From positions 1-64,000 of the forward strand of contig NZ_UFSM01000001.1 of assembly GCF_900445235.1 (NCBI RefSeq): a stretch of DNA of 64,000 bases, written 5' to 3'. Numbering within the stretch: the first letter of the stretch is position 1; every line of letters starts with the position of its first letter. Of this stretch, positions 43,012 through 52,411 are shown piece by piece. Source of the stretch: Aminobacter aminovorans. Lineage in GTDB: Bacteria; Pseudomonadota; Alphaproteobacteria; Rhizobiales; Rhizobiaceae. The notes beneath the pieces are model-generated. The model was not told the DNA's origin. It made no database searches and saw nothing but the letters and a program-made list of their open reading frames with translations. The position numbers were made by a program, and so were the translations under genes.

Positions 43012-43719
43012 ATGAAATTGAAGGTTGGAGTGTTCGCTGGTCTTTTGGCGGTAGGTATCTGCGATCACGCGCTGGCCGCAGACACTGTTGTGGTTGAACC
43101 AGGCTCGACCGCATACAACTGGTCTGGTGTCTATGCCGGCGTAATGCTCGGATATGGAACTGGCGACTCCACTGCAGTTTCCGACGGTGGCTTCGACGGA
43201 TCAGCTCCTGAGGACCGAGCAGACCTGAGCCCTGGCGGGTTCGCCGGCGCAGCGGTTGCCGGCTACAACTGGCAGCGTGGCCGGTTGGTTTATGGTCTCG
43301 AAGGCGAGCTTGGGTATCTCGGAGCCAAGGACAGCTTTTGGGAACCCGAAGGGGAAGATTATTTCGGCCAAACAGAGTATGGCCTCTATGGCAGCCTGGT
43401 TGGCCGCGTGGGGTTTGCGGTAGATCGCACGCTCATTTCAGCGAAGGCCGGATTGATCGTCGCCGATATCGACTACGGATATGGTGACACCGACGACGGC
43501 GAACCGGACCCCGAAGGTTCGATCTTCGAAAGCCGGGCAAAAGCCGGGTTCACTGTTGGCGCAAGCCTTGAACATGCCTTCACGGACAACTGGGTCGGGC
43601 GCCTGGATTACTCCTATTCGGATTTTGGCTCGCATGACCGAACCGATGAATACGACGCGACCTACAAGGTCTCCGACGATATCCATATGATCCGAATTGG
43701 CATCGCCAAGAAGTTCTGA
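43012..43719 (+). CDS. Outer-membrane beta-barrel protein (Omp25/Omp31-like)
   Basis: This 235-residue protein has a signal peptide (MKLKVGVFAGLLAVGICDHALA, cut before ADTVV) and an eight-stranded-type barrel: YNWSGVYAGVMLGYGTGDS near residue 40, GFAGAAVAGYNWQRGRLVYGLEGELGYLG in pieces near 83-112, and a C-terminal strand ending in phenylalanine (IRIGIAKKF), which directs BAM insertion. It belongs to the surface-antigen group of rhizobiales. Its base composition looks lower in G+C than its neighbours. It is followed by a terminator. Confidence 0.88.
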   Translation: MKLKVGVFAGLLAVGICDHALAADTVVVEPGSTAYNWSGVYAGVMLGYGTGDSTAVSDGGFDGSAPEDRADLSPGGFAGAAVAGYNWQRGRLVYGLEGELGYLGAKDSFWEPEGEDYFGQTEYGLYGSLVGRVGFAVDRTLISAKAGLIVADIDYGYGDTDDGEPDPEGSIFESRAKAGFTVGASLEHAFTDNWVGRLDYSYSDFGSHDRTDEYDATYKVSDDIHMIRIGIAKKF

Positions 43720-43729
43720 TCTCAACTTT

Positions 43730-43752
43730 AACCCCCGCTCCAACCGGGGTTT
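43730..43752 (+). terminator. Terminator of the outer-membrane protein gene
   Basis: AACCCC (43730-43735) pairs with GGGGTT (43746-43751), followed by TTCTT, 11 bases past the stop at 43719. The stem is short, so it is a moderate candidate. Confidence 0.6.
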
Positions 43753-43830
43753 CTTGCTCACTCAGATTTGGCGCTGTCGTCACCTCACCGCGCCGGCCTG
43801 CAATTGCAAGCCGTTGCCGCCTGGCAATTG

Positions 43831-44631
43831 TCAGCGCGCCGGCAACGGCTGACCAAGCGACTGCTGCATCATGTCGCGGACCCGCTCTTCCATCAGCCGC
43901 GTCGCTTCCTTGCGGCTCGACTTGGCGGAAAAGTCGATCGGTTCGCCAAAGCGGATTTCGACGTCGAGGCCGCCTTCGGCCAGCAGTTGGCCGACATGCG
44001 GCACCAGGTCCATGTCGCCGATCCAACTGGCAAGCGGGCGATGCTGGCGGCCAAGCGGAATGCCGTGGATGCGGGTATAGGCGATCGACACCGGCTGGAT
44101 GACGACATGTTCGGCGGCGCCTTCGGCGATCGCCATCGAGGCGGCACCAAACAGCGTGCTCTTGAACGGCAACAGCATGTTGCCATCACCGGTGCTGCCT
44201 TCGGCAAACAGCACCATGGCATTGCCGGCGGCGAGACGCCTGGCGATCTCGCTGGCCTGGTCGCCAGACTTGCGCTTGCGCTCGCGCTCGATGAAGACCG
44301 TGCGCTGCAGCCGCGACAGGAAACCGAAGATCGGCCAGCCATTGAGTTCCGACTTGGCGATGAAGGTGACGTCGAAACGCGACCCCATCGCCATGATGTC
44401 GGTCCAGGAGATGTGGTTGGAGGCGATCATCAGCGGTCGGGTCTTCACCATCTCACCGACGACATGCACGCGCATGCCGAGCGCCTTGAGCATGGCGCGG
44501 TGCCAGATCTTCAGGATCACGGTTTCCGGCCACAAGCCGGTCTTCATCGAGATGAGTTGCAGCGGCACCAGCACCAGCGAGGCCGCAACCATCCAGAAGA
44601 GCGCGAGCCCCGTACGGATCTTTCCGATCAT
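43831..44631 (-). CDS. plsC: 1-acyl-sn-glycerol-3-phosphate acyltransferase
   Basis: PlsC-type enzymes acylate lysophosphatidic acid or related lipids at the inner membrane. The 266-residue product has an N-terminal membrane segment (about 8-28), the catalytic HX4D motif in SNHISWTDIMA near residue 71-76, and the FAEGSTGDG motif near 142. ATG 44631 is used; the frame continues upstream into rimI without similarity. In rhizobia related proteins can make ornithine lipids, so the acceptor is not certain. Third gene of tsaB-rimI-plsC. Confidence 0.9.
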   Translation of the reverse strand: MIGKIRTGLALFWMVAASLVLVPLQLISMKTGLWPETVILKIWHRAMLKALGMRVHVVGEMVKTRPLMIASNHISWTDIMAMGSRFDVTFIAKSELNGWPIFGFLSRLQRTVFIERERKRKSGDQASEIARRLAAGNAMVLFAEGSTGDGNMLLPFKSTLFGAASMAIAEGAAEHVVIQPVSIAYTRIHGIPLGRQHRPLASWIGDMDLVPHVGQLLAEGGLDVEIRFGEPIDFSAKSSRKEATRLMEERVRDMMQQSLGQPLPAR

Positions 44632-44668
44632 GTAGCGCTCGACGCCCTTATTGATTTCGGGCTTCTGG

Positions 44669-45157
44669 CTAGCGAAGATCGAGCCGCATGACAAGCGCGC
44701 CCGTCGCCCCTTGCGCCGACTGGTAATAGTTCGGGCGCTTGCCGACCTCGTGGAAGCCGAACTTGCGGTAGAGGCCGATTGCCGGTGCATTGGTCTCGTC
44801 GACCTCGAGGAACAGCGCCTCGGCACGCTGGGCGTGCAGTTCGCGCAACACCGCGTCCATCAAGCGCCAGCCTACGCCATGGCGGCGGTGCGACCGCGAC
44901 ACTGCAATCGTCAGGATTTCAGCCTCGCCGGCGGCGAGCCTTGCCAGCACGAAGCCGGCGGGTGCTTCGGCGCCGTGGCCGATCTCGCGGACGGCAAAGC
45001 CGAACACCGTGTCCTGTTCGAGAAGTGCCGAAAATTCCTCGCCCGACCACGGCCTGACGAAATCCTCGCGATGCAAGGGAGCGATTGCGGCGCTGTCGCC
45101 TGTTGTCAGGAGTTCGAGGGCATAGTCGCGCTTCAGCGGCCAGAACGGCAGTTTCAT
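44669..45157 (-). CDS. rimI: Ribosomal-protein-S18-alanine N-acetyltransferase RimI
   Basis: RimI acetylates N-terminal alanines, classically of S18. The 162-residue GNAT protein has the acetyl-CoA loop SRSHRRHGVGWRLM near residue 85 and the ALFLEVDETNAPAIGLYRKFGF segment typical of RimI. Its ATG overlaps the tsaB stop by four bases; tsaB-rimI is a widely conserved pair. Confidence 0.93.
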   Translation of the reverse strand: MKLPFWPLKRDYALELLTTGDSAAIAPLHREDFVRPWSGEEFSALLEQDTVFGFAVREIGHGAEAPAGFVLARLAAGEAEILTIAVSRSHRRHGVGWRLMDAVLRELHAQRAEALFLEVDETNAPAIGLYRKFGFHEVGKRPNYYQSAQGATGALVMRLDLR

Positions 45158-45837
45158 TTCTCTTCCCTAGGCAGCACGAAGCCAGCCTGCGGCTTGGCAT
45201 CCGGTGCTCTCAGATAAATCGGCTTCGGTCGCTCACCATCGCCGGCCTTGCCGGCTGCGATGCGGGCATAGGTGCGGATGTCGGCGGTGGCCGACAAGGG
45301 CCCGAACGCGAACACCTTGCCGGTGGCAGCGCCGGCGATCAGCTGCGCCGCGGTGCCGGCCAGCGCGATCGTTTCCGAGGCGGCAATGGCAGCCGCCTCG
45401 TCGGGTGTCAGGACCGCCGGCTGGCGGATCGCCCGCCCATCTTCATCATAGACGGCCGCATGCAGTTCCGCGCGGCCGGCATCGAGGGCGGCAAGCACCT
45501 TGCGCGGGCCGAGCGCCTGGCGCGTTTCGGCGGCCAGTGCCTCCAGCGTCGTCACGCCGACTGCCGGGACCTTCAGCGCCAGCGAAAAGCCGCGCGCCGC
45601 CGATACCGCAACCCGCACGCCGGTGAATGATCCCGGACCGGTGGAAACGGCAATCCGCGCGAGATCGGCATAGCTCTTGCCGGCCTGTGCCAAGGCTTCG
45701 TCGATGACGCCCATCAGGTGCTCGGCATGACCCTTGCCGAGGTCACGAACGGAACGGCCAAGCTCACGGCCGGCGCCGACGTCGTAGACGCTGGCGGCAC
45801 AGAGGCTTGCGGCACAGTCGATGGCGAGCAGGATCAT
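45154..45837 (-). CDS. tsaB: tRNA threonylcarbamoyladenosine synthesis protein TsaB
   Basis: TsaB is the regulatory partner of TsaD in making t6A37 of tRNAs. The 227-residue product has the ASKHA-fold start MILLAIDCAASLCAASVYD and the DLARIAVSTGPGSFTGVRVA motif near residue 60-80. ATG 45837 is chosen over a start 12 codons upstream. It leads tsaB-rimI-plsC. Confidence 0.93.
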   Translation of the reverse strand: MILLAIDCAASLCAASVYDVGAGRELGRSVRDLGKGHAEHLMGVIDEALAQAGKSYADLARIAVSTGPGSFTGVRVAVSAARGFSLALKVPAVGVTTLEALAAETRQALGPRKVLAALDAGRAELHAAVYDEDGRAIRQPAVLTPDEAAAIAASETIALAGTAAQLIAGAATGKVFAFGPLSATADIRTYARIAAGKAGDGERPKPIYLRAPDAKPQAGFVLPREEK

Positions 45838-45932
45838 TTCTTGCTCCGGATCGGCCGCCGGAGATGGCTGCAACGGAATGCGTTCATGTCGTCCAATTTA
45901 CCACGGACTGCTTAGCATTCCGTTGGCAAAGC

Positions 45933-48104
45933 TCAGCCCCGTTCCTTCGCCTTGAGCTCGAGCCGGCGCTTGTGGAGGACCGGTTCGGTATAGCCGTTGG
46001 GCTGGGCGCGGCCTTCGAAGACGAGGTCGCAGGCGGCGCGGAAGGCGGTCGACTGGTCGAACTCGGGCGCCATCGGCTTGTAGAGCGGATCACCGACATT
46101 CTGCCGGTCGACGATCGCCGCCATGCGCTGCAGCGAATCCATCACCTGGATGTGCGAGCAGACGTCGTGGCGCAGCCAGTTGGCGATGTGCTGGGACGAG
46201 ATGCGCAAGGTGGCCCGGTCTTCCATCAGCCCGATGTCGTTGATGTCGGGAACCTTGGAGCAGCCGACGCCCTGGTCGATCCAGCGCACGACATAACCCA
46301 GGATGCCCTGCGCATTGTTGTCGAGCTCACGCTGGATCTCGTCGGGCGTCCAGTTGGGACGAACGACGACTGGCACCGACAGGATGTCGTCGAGCCGCGC
46401 CTTGGGCCGGCTCTTCAGCTCGGCCTGGACGGCATGCACGTCGACCTTGTGGTAGTGGGTGGCATGAAGCGTCGCTGCCGTCGGCGACGGCACCCAGGCG
46501 GTGTTGGCGCCGGCGCGTGGGTGGGCGATCTTCTGCTCCAGCATCGCTGCCATCAGGTCGGGCATCGCCCACATGCCCTTGCCGATCTGGGCATGGCCCG
46601 ACAGGCCGCATTCGAGCCCGGTGTCGACGTTCCAGGCCTCATAGGCATTGATCCATGGCGCCTGCTTCATGTCGCCCTTGCGCACCATGGGGCCGGCTTC
46701 CATCGAGCTGTGGATTTCGTCGCCGGTGCGGTCGAGGAAGCCGGTGTTGATGAACACCACGCGTTCCTTGGCGGCACGGATGCATTCCCTGAGGTTGATC
46801 GTGGTGCGCCGCTCCTCGTCCATGATGCCCATCTTGATGGTCTTGCGCGGCATGCCGACAAGCCGCTCGACGCGGTCGAAGATCTCGACGGCAAAGGCAA
46901 CTTCCTCGGGACCATGCATCTTCGGCTTGACCACATACATCGAGCCCGCGCGGGAATTCATGCGACGCCCGTTGGCGCCGACGTCATGAAGCGCAATCAG
47001 CGCGGTGATCGCCGCATCCATGATGCCTTCGGGCACCTCGTGGCCGTCACGGTCATGGATCGCGGGATTGGTCATCAGGTGGCCGACATTGCGCACCAGC
47101 ATCAACGAGCGGCCGGGCAGCGAAACGGTCTTGCCGTCGGCACCGGTATAGGAACGGTCGGCGTTCAGCTTGCGGGTGACAAGCTTGCCGCCCTTGTCGA
47201 AGCTTTCCGCGAGATCGCCCTTCATCAGGCCGAGCCAGTTGCGGTAGACGGTGACCTTGTCTTCGGCGTCGACTGCCGCGACCGAATCCTCGCAGTCCTG
47301 GATGGTGGTGAGAGCGGACTCCAGGATCATGTCGGCGATACCGGCCGGATCGGTCTTGCCGATCGCACTGTCCCTGTCGACCACCACCTCGACATGCAGG
47401 CCGTTCTTGACCAGCAGCACCGCATCGGGATTCTTTGCCTCGCCGCGATAACCGGCGAATTGTTTGCCGTCGCCCAGTACAACCGAACCGGCAGCGGTGG
47501 CAAGCTTGAGCGTGCCGCCCTCGACCGCAAGCGCAGTCACGTCAGACCAGTTGCCCGACGCCAGCGGTGCGGACTGATCGAGGAACGCCTTGGCCCAGGC
47601 GATGACCTTTTGGCCACGCTTGGGATTGTAGCCCTTGGTCTTCTCGGCGCCGTCGGCATCCGGGATCGCATCGGTGCCGTAGAGCGCGTCATAGAGCGAA
47701 CCCCAGCGCGCATTGGCGGCGTTCAGCGCATAACGCGCATTCATCACCGGCACTACAAGCTGCGGCCCGGCGACGGTGGCGATCTCGGGATCGACATTCT
47801 CGGTGGTGACAGCAAAGGCTGGCCCCTCGGGGGCCAAATAGCCGATCTCGCTCAGGAACGCCTTGTAGGCCGCCATGTCGTGCGGGGCGCCATGCTTGCG
47901 GTACCAGGCATCGAGCTTGAGCTGGAAGTCGTCGCGCTTTTCCAAAAGCGCCCGGTTTTTCGGCGCCAGATCATGCACGATCGCGGCAAAACCCTCCCAG
48001 AACGCATCCGCATCCACACCCGTCCCCGGCAGAGCCTCCGAGACCACGAAGTCGTGGAGCGCGCGCGCAACAGAAAGGCCATGAAGGGAGACAGTATCGG
48101 TCAT
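45933..48104 (-). CDS. glcB: Malate synthase G
   Basis: Malate synthase condenses glyoxylate with acetyl-CoA to malate in the glyoxylate shunt. The 723-residue product has the length of the G isoform and its motifs, for example [20 protein letters not shown] and [20 protein letters not shown] in the barrel and [20 protein letters not shown] further on. ATG 48104 ([12 protein letters not shown]) is preceded by GGGAGA-type bases; the frame is open to 48188. It stands alone; no isocitrate lyase is in the window. Confidence 0.95.
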   Translation of the reverse strand: MTDTVSLHGLSVARALHDFVVSEALPGTGVDADAFWEGFAAIVHDLAPKNRALLEKRDDFQLKLDAWYRKHGAPHDMAAYKAFLSEIGYLAPEGPAFAVTTENVDPEIATVAGPQLVVPVMNARYALNAANARWGSLYDALYGTDAIPDADGAEKTKGYNPKRGQKVIAWAKAFLDQSAPLASGNWSDVTALAVEGGTLKLATAAGSVVLGDGKQFAGYRGEAKNPDAVLLVKNGLHVEVVVDRDSAIGKTDPAGIADMILESALTTIQDCEDSVAAVDAEDKVTVYRNWLGLMKGDLAESFDKGGKLVTRKLNADRSYTGADGKTVSLPGRSLMLVRNVGHLMTNPAIHDRDGHEVPEGIMDAAITALIALHDVGANGRRMNSRAGSMYVVKPKMHGPEEVAFAVEIFDRVERLVGMPRKTIKMGIMDEERRTTINLRECIRAAKERVVFINTGFLDRTGDEIHSSMEAGPMVRKGDMKQAPWINAYEAWNVDTGLECGLSGHAQIGKGMWAMPDLMAAMLEQKIAHPRAGANTAWVPSPTAATLHATHYHKVDVHAVQAELKSRPKARLDDILSVPVVVRPNWTPDEIQRELDNNAQGILGYVVRWIDQGVGCSKVPDINDIGLMEDRATLRISSQHIANWLRHDVCSHIQVMDSLQRMAAIVDRQNVGDPLYKPMAPEFDQSTAFRAACDLVFEGRAQPNGYTEPVLHKRRLELKAKERG

Positions 48105-48251
48105 GAGATGCGCTCCAGAATTCCGGCGCCGCAGGGGCGTTCTAAATAACGTTTTCGGGCGTTTGGCACGCAAAACGCGCAGGGTCAATTCGTCGAATGT
48201 TGCAAGGCAGCAATGATTTACTGACCTCGCCGCTGCAAATCGATTTAGCCG

Positions 48252-50285
48252 TCAAACGGCTATCCGGGGCCGGCCACTGGCAGTGGCAAGCACATGAGCC
48301 TCGATGAACATGCGCTGGCTTTCGACCGTCGAGACCTTGAGGTCGATCGCCACATCGATCTCGGCGGCATCGGTGCCGGCGTCGCGGGCTCTTCCGGCAA
48401 CGATGGCGCGCGCTTCGGCCTCCGCCAAAGCCATTGCCGCCTCCTCGTCGGTGAAGTCGCGCAGCAATTCACCGACCGCGACCCGGAACAGGCCCTCCTT
48501 GGGCTGGCTGACACGCGCCTCGGCCGTCACGCGGACCTGGCCGACCACGGCACCCAGCGCATTGGCGACGTCGGTATCCTCGGGCACCACGCATTCATTG
48601 CCGACCAATGGCGGCAGGCCGGCATAATGCAGCGGGGCCGAGGCACCGAGACCGATGACCGGACGGTCGAGCGCAACCGTGAAGCGAGCGATACCGGGAT
48701 GGGCGTCGACCGCGCGCTGTACCAGCGCGTGTGCCACGGTTGCAGCACCGTCGAGCCCGTCCTCGGCGAATGCGGTTTCGAGGATCACCTCCGCCGACAG
48801 GCGGGTCAGCGTCGCCAGCACGCGTTCGGCAATCGCCTCCGGGCTCGCCGCGATCGGCTGGCCGCGACCGTCGCGCTTGCGGGCGAACAGCTCGGCGCCG
48901 AGCCTTGCCGCCGCCTCGTCCCAATTGGCCTGGCGGCCAAGCACATGGGCGGCATCCGAAGGCGTGAAGCCACAGACATGGACAAGCCCGCGCGACACCA
49001 GCCGGTTGAGCGTGGCATTCTGGGCGTTGGAGGTGAGCAAACGGTCGATCGGCTGCGGCACGCCGGTAATCTGGTCGTAGAGCTTTGCCTCCGGCGCGGT
49101 CAACCCTGCCGCCAGTTGCTCGGGCACGCCGGTGCGCACAGCGAAACGGCCATCCATGCGTCCGGGATTGGGGGCGCGCAGCTGGCGTTCCAGCTCCACA
49201 GTCACAGCCTCGCCATGGACCATGCCGGCAAGCGCCAGCGGCACAAGGCGGCGCGGGCCGAGCGACATCTTCGGCTTCAGCCCGCCTTCCTCCAGCGCCA
49301 CCTCGGAATCGCCACCGAGGCCGAAGGTGCGCATTGCGACAGCCTCGACCATGGTGCGGAAGCCGCCGACGGTGGCGCCCTCGGGATCGAGGCGTGGGCG
49401 GCCGTGGTCGAGTACGGCGACATCGGTGGTGGTGCCGCCAATGTCGGAGACAACTGCATTGTCGAGCCCGGTCATGTGACGGGCGCCGACGAGGCTGGCA
49501 GCGGGACCGGACAGGATTGTCTCGATCGGCCGCTGGCGGGCGAATTGGGCAGACACCAGCGCGCCATCGCCGCGCACCACCATCAAGGGCGCGTTGATCT
49601 TGCGCTTGTCGAGAAACCCTTCGGTCGCGGCGACGAGGCGGTCGATCATCGAGATCAGGCGGGCATTAAGCAAGGTAGTCAGAGCCCGGCGCGGGCCGCC
49701 GAGCTTGGCCGACAACTCGTGGCTGGTGGTGACTGGCATGCCCGTCGCCTCGCGGATGAGGTCGCGGGCGGCGATCTCATGGGCCGGGTTGCGGGTGGCG
49801 AAATAGGCGCAGACGGCGAAACCCGAGACGGATTTCGCCAATTCCGGCAAGGCCGCTTCGAGGGCTCCGAGATCAAGCGTGCGGGCGTTGCCGTGGACGT
49901 CATGGCCGCCCTCGCACAGCACCAGCGGGTCGGTGCCGAGCGCGGTCTTCAGCCCGTCGCGGGCGAGGTCGGCCTCGGAGAAGCCGATCATCACCAGCGC
50001 CACGCGCCCGCCCTGGCCCTCGACAAGCGCGTTGGTGGCAAGCGTCGTCGACATCGACACCAGCTTGATGGCGGCGGGATTGACGCCCGCCTTGTCCAGC
50101 ACCGCGTCGACCGCGCCCGCAATGCCGACAGCCAGGTCGTGGCGGGTGGTCAGCGACTTAGCCTTGGCCAGCACCTTGCCCTGCGGGCCATGTGCCTCGG
50201 ACCACAGCACGGCGTCAGTGTAGGTGCCGCCGGTGTCGATCCCGAGATAGAGGGGGCCGAGATTAAGGGGATGGCTGGCGTGCAT
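48252..50285 (-). CDS. Hydantoinase/oxoprolinase family subunit A
   Basis: This 677-residue protein resembles HyuA/oxoprolinase ATP-dependent ring-opening subunits. It has the actin-like phosphate loop LYLGIDTGGTYTDAVLW near residue 12-28, the MSTTLATNALVEGQGGRVAL region, and the second phosphate loop VVSDIGGTTTDVAVLDHG near 275. A HyuB partner gene is not in the window, so the substrate (hydantoin, oxoproline, acetone-type) cannot be told. It is flanked by repeat-rich gaps. Confidence 0.88.
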   Translation of the reverse strand: MHASHPLNLGPLYLGIDTGGTYTDAVLWSEAHGPQGKVLAKAKSLTTRHDLAVGIAGAVDAVLDKAGVNPAAIKLVSMSTTLATNALVEGQGGRVALVMIGFSEADLARDGLKTALGTDPLVLCEGGHDVHGNARTLDLGALEAALPELAKSVSGFAVCAYFATRNPAHEIAARDLIREATGMPVTTSHELSAKLGGPRRALTTLLNARLISMIDRLVAATEGFLDKRKINAPLMVVRGDGALVSAQFARQRPIETILSGPAASLVGARHMTGLDNAVVSDIGGTTTDVAVLDHGRPRLDPEGATVGGFRTMVEAVAMRTFGLGGDSEVALEEGGLKPKMSLGPRRLVPLALAGMVHGEAVTVELERQLRAPNPGRMDGRFAVRTGVPEQLAAGLTAPEAKLYDQITGVPQPIDRLLTSNAQNATLNRLVSRGLVHVCGFTPSDAAHVLGRQANWDEAAARLGAELFARKRDGRGQPIAASPEAIAERVLATLTRLSAEVILETAFAEDGLDGAATVAHALVQRAVDAHPGIARFTVALDRPVIGLGASAPLHYAGLPPLVGNECVVPEDTDVANALGAVVGQVRVTAEARVSQPKEGLFRVAVGELLRDFTDEEAAMALAEAEARAIVAGRARDAGTDAAEIDVAIDLKVSTVESQRMFIEAHVLATASGRPRIAV

Positions 50286-50442
50286 GCGCTGATGTTCCGG
50301 ACTTGGTGGGCTCCGTCCCGCTTAGCCGATATCGCCCGCAAAGCAAAATTGGCCAGTTGCGGCCAAGCAGGGGGGCAGCCCAAGGCGCTTCCCCATTTTC
50401 TGCCTGCCTCGTGCCGCGCACGCCTGTCTCGCGACGAAGCCT

Positions 50443-50498
50443 GCCCTCCGCTATGGCTCCGGGCGCTTAGCCGTTTGCCAAGCCAAATCGTTGGCTTG
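50443..50498. repeat. Repeat fragment and hairpin next to the CDGSH gene
   Basis: Bases 50443-50465 match 54645-54667 at 21 of 23 positions (shared core TATGGCTCCGGGCG). They are followed by CAAGCCAA/TTGGCTTG (50479-50486 and 50491-50498), an 8-bp stem with an ATCG loop ending one base before the CDGSH gene stop at 50499. The remainder of the gap from 50286 shows nothing recognisable. Confidence 0.6.
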
Positions 50499-51137
50499 TC
50501 ATCGACCTTCGGTCGACCACGACACGCTCTTGTGGGTGTTGTCGCACCAGGGCTTGTTGGCCGACTGGCCGCAGCGGCAAAGCCAGACTTTTGTCGCGCG
50601 GTCGATCGTGTGGCCGGTGCCGGTGACGATCTCGACATTGCCCTCGAGCTTGAGGTTGCCATTGGCCTGCGGCGTGACGACCAGCGGGCCGTCGCGGACG
50701 GCGAGCGGCTGGCTTTCCTTCAGCGCCGGCTCGCCGGTCGCGGCAAAGCCGGTCTTGGTGTGGCTGCCGTCGCAGAACGGCTTGTTCTCAGAGGCGCCGC
50801 AGCGACACAAGGTGGCGCGATGGAAGGTCTCGCCATTGAAGACGATCTCGGCATGCAGGGCGAGCGGCCCGTTCTCGCGGATGCGAACGGTGTTGACCAC
50901 CGGCGGCGCCTCAGCCGGCCCGCCATCCCTGCGGCGATAGGTGATGGCGCCCGAAGGACAGCTTTCGGCGATCGCCACGATCTGCTCGACAGACGCCGCG
51001 TCGGGATGGATCCACTCGCCCGGCGCATTGGGCTCGAAGACATGCGGATTGGCGAGAACGCAGTTGCGCGAATGGATGCAGCGACGACCGGAAAAACCGA
51101 CATCGATCTTCTCGCCCTCGACCATGCCCTTGGCCAT
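50499..51137 (-). CDS. Tandem CDGSH iron-sulfur protein with an N-terminal ferredoxin-like motif
   Basis: This 212-residue cytoplasmic protein has three cluster sites. An N-terminal divergent ferredoxin-type (Fer4_19) segment has C20, C26 and C60 (CIHSRNC and ESCPSGAIT). Two CDGSH motifs follow: C111, C113, C122, H126 (CRCGASENKPFCDGSH) and C187, C189, C198, H202 (CRCGQSANKPWCDNTH, with DNT in place of DGS). CDGSH proteins hold labile 2Fe-2S clusters with a histidine ligand and serve in redox or iron handling. The substrate or partner is unknown. Confidence 0.88.
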   Translation of the reverse strand: MAKGMVEGEKIDVGFSGRRCIHSRNCVLANPHVFEPNAPGEWIHPDAASVEQIVAIAESCPSGAITYRRRDGGPAEAPPVVNTVRIRENGPLALHAEIVFNGETFHRATLCRCGASENKPFCDGSHTKTGFAATGEPALKESQPLAVRDGPLVVTPQANGNLKLEGNVEIVTGTGHTIDRATKVWLCRCGQSANKPWCDNTHKSVSWSTEGR

Positions 51138-51237
51138 GTATTTCGCGGCCTCCGTGGATATGGGTGGAGCTTATCGTTACGGCGTGCGCTGGCAAGGGCT
51201 GCTTGCGCTAGACGCAGATTCTGAGAGCTTGCGTTCC

Positions 51238-51427
51238 TTCGCCCCCCTCTGGCCTGCCTGCCATCTCCCCCACAAGGAGGGAGATCACGCTGTCATCGTC
51301 GCCGCGCCCAATCGCTGAGACAGTAAGCTGAACCCCCGCAGTCTTGCAGGACTTGCGCCGCCGGCGACGCGACTAATCTCCCTCCTTGTGGGGGAGATGC
51401 CCGGCAGGGCAGAGGGGGGGTGCGAAG
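51238..51427. repeat. Long inverted repeat in a 342-base gap
   Basis: The left arm (51238-51285) and right arm (51376-51427) are near-perfect inverted copies of about 48 bases, both containing ATCTCCCCCACAAGGAGGGA in opposite orientation. They flank 90 bases with no gene. This resembles palindromic repeats frequent in Mesorhizobium. The rest of the gap (51138-51479) is featureless. Confidence 0.85.
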
Positions 51428-51479
51428 AAACACTACCAAGCAGGAAATAGCGCAGGAGCCTACGGGACAAGATCGTCCG

Positions 51480-51659
51480 TCAGCCCTGCGAAATCTGCTC
51501 GTCCTGCTCGACCGTCAGCGGTTTCACTCCTGCCGGCAGCGGTTCGACGGCAGGCTGCACTGCCGCCGGCGGGGCGGCGACGGGTGCCGGGGGCACCCTA
51601 GCGCGGGCAGCGCAGGCGGAGAGGATTGCCAGGGCAAGGAAGGCGGCGAGCAGTTTCAT
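51480..51659 (-). CDS. Small predicted lipoprotein, 59 residues
   Basis: A 59-residue frame from ATG 51659 begins with a lipoprotein signal (MKLLAAFLALAILSAC) whose lipobox ILSAC would be lipidated at cysteine 16. The mature part is proline/alanine-rich and ends in a short charged tail (VKPLTVEQDEQISQG). Longer readings upstream lack a signal peptide. The function is unknown. Confidence 0.6.
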   Translation of the reverse strand: MKLLAAFLALAILSACAARARVPPAPVAAPPAAVQPAVEPLPAGVKPLTVEQDEQISQG

Positions 51660-51819
51660 GGGGCGGGCGTTAAGGGCAAGGTGTGGCGGGATCGCGGCAG
51701 CAGATGAGCCCGAGGTACCGGCAAGGTCAAGCCATCGCTTGCCGGCCCTCGTGGGCAGCTGCTGACAGAAGCCTGTCAGCAGGGGTCTGCTATTCCTGGG
51801 CAAACCAAGGGAGGATGGC

Positions 51820-52284
51820 ATGAGCGGCTTTGACGACTTCGATTTCCTGATTGGCGACTGGACGGTGACCAACGAACGCCTGCGCGAGCGGCTGGTGGGG
51901 TCAACCGAGTGGGAGACTTTTTCTGCCTTCTCGCACATCGAAAAGGTGATGCAGGCACCCGACGGCACGTTCGGCGGCAATCTCGACCAGATGACGGTGC
52001 CAGAGCGCGGCTTCACCGGCATGACGCTCAGGCTCTACAACCCCGAGACAAGGCTGTGGTCGATCTACTGGAGCGACACAAAGAGTTACCGGCTGTTCCC
52101 GCCGACCGTCGGGCGGTTCGAGGACGGCCGCGGCATCTTCCATGGCGACGATATCGAAGGTGGTGTGCCGGTGCGCGTGCGGTTTCTATGGACTCCGGGT
52201 GCAAGCCCGCGCTGGGAACAGGCAATGTCCAGGGATGGCGGCGAGACGTGGGAGCTTAACTGGGTGATGCGGTTTGGGAGGTAA
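51820..52284 (+). CDS. Lipocalin-like protein of unknown function
   Basis: This 154-residue protein has no signal peptide. It starts MSGFDDFDFLIGDWTVTNER and is rich in beta-strand and tryptophan residues (RLWSIYWSDTKSYRLFPP, WTPGASPRWEQAMS, WELNWVMRF). The FDFLIGDWTV opening is typical of small DUF1579-like beta-barrel proteins. The function is not known. It is flanked by repeats. Confidence 0.8.
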   Translation: MSGFDDFDFLIGDWTVTNERLRERLVGSTEWETFSAFSHIEKVMQAPDGTFGGNLDQMTVPERGFTGMTLRLYNPETRLWSIYWSDTKSYRLFPPTVGRFEDGRGIFHGDDIEGGVPVRVRFLWTPGASPRWEQAMSRDGGETWELNWVMRFGR

Positions 52285-52330
52285 CGATCGACCCCCTCAT
52301 GTTGCGTATCCGTGATGGCCGACACGATGG

Positions 52331-52398
52331 TTTGCGCCGCCCCTCATCCGGCCCTGCGGGCCACCTTCTCCCCTTGAACGGGGAGAAGGGAAAAAGCG
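52331..52398. repeat. Intergenic palindromic repeat, uninterrupted copy
   Basis: The element starts TTTGCGCCGCCCCTCATCCG and contains a 10-bp hairpin CCTTCTCCCC/GGGGAGAAGG (52364-52373 and 52380-52389, 6-base loop). Another copy at 54612-54754 has the same ends but a roughly 75-base insert. No T-run follows the hairpin on either strand, so it is not a terminator. Confidence 0.8.
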
Positions 52399-52411
52399 TT
52401 GATCGCCTGCC

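Noticed and set aside
48294..51224. A 976-codon open frame on the plus strand
   Set aside because: It crosses the hydantoinase subunit, an intergenic repeat and the CDGSH gene in antisense and has no recognisable domain.
52364..52389. The GGGGAGAAGG hairpin as a transcription terminator
   Set aside because: No T-run follows on either strand, and the hairpin is part of a repeat that recurs at 54612-54754.
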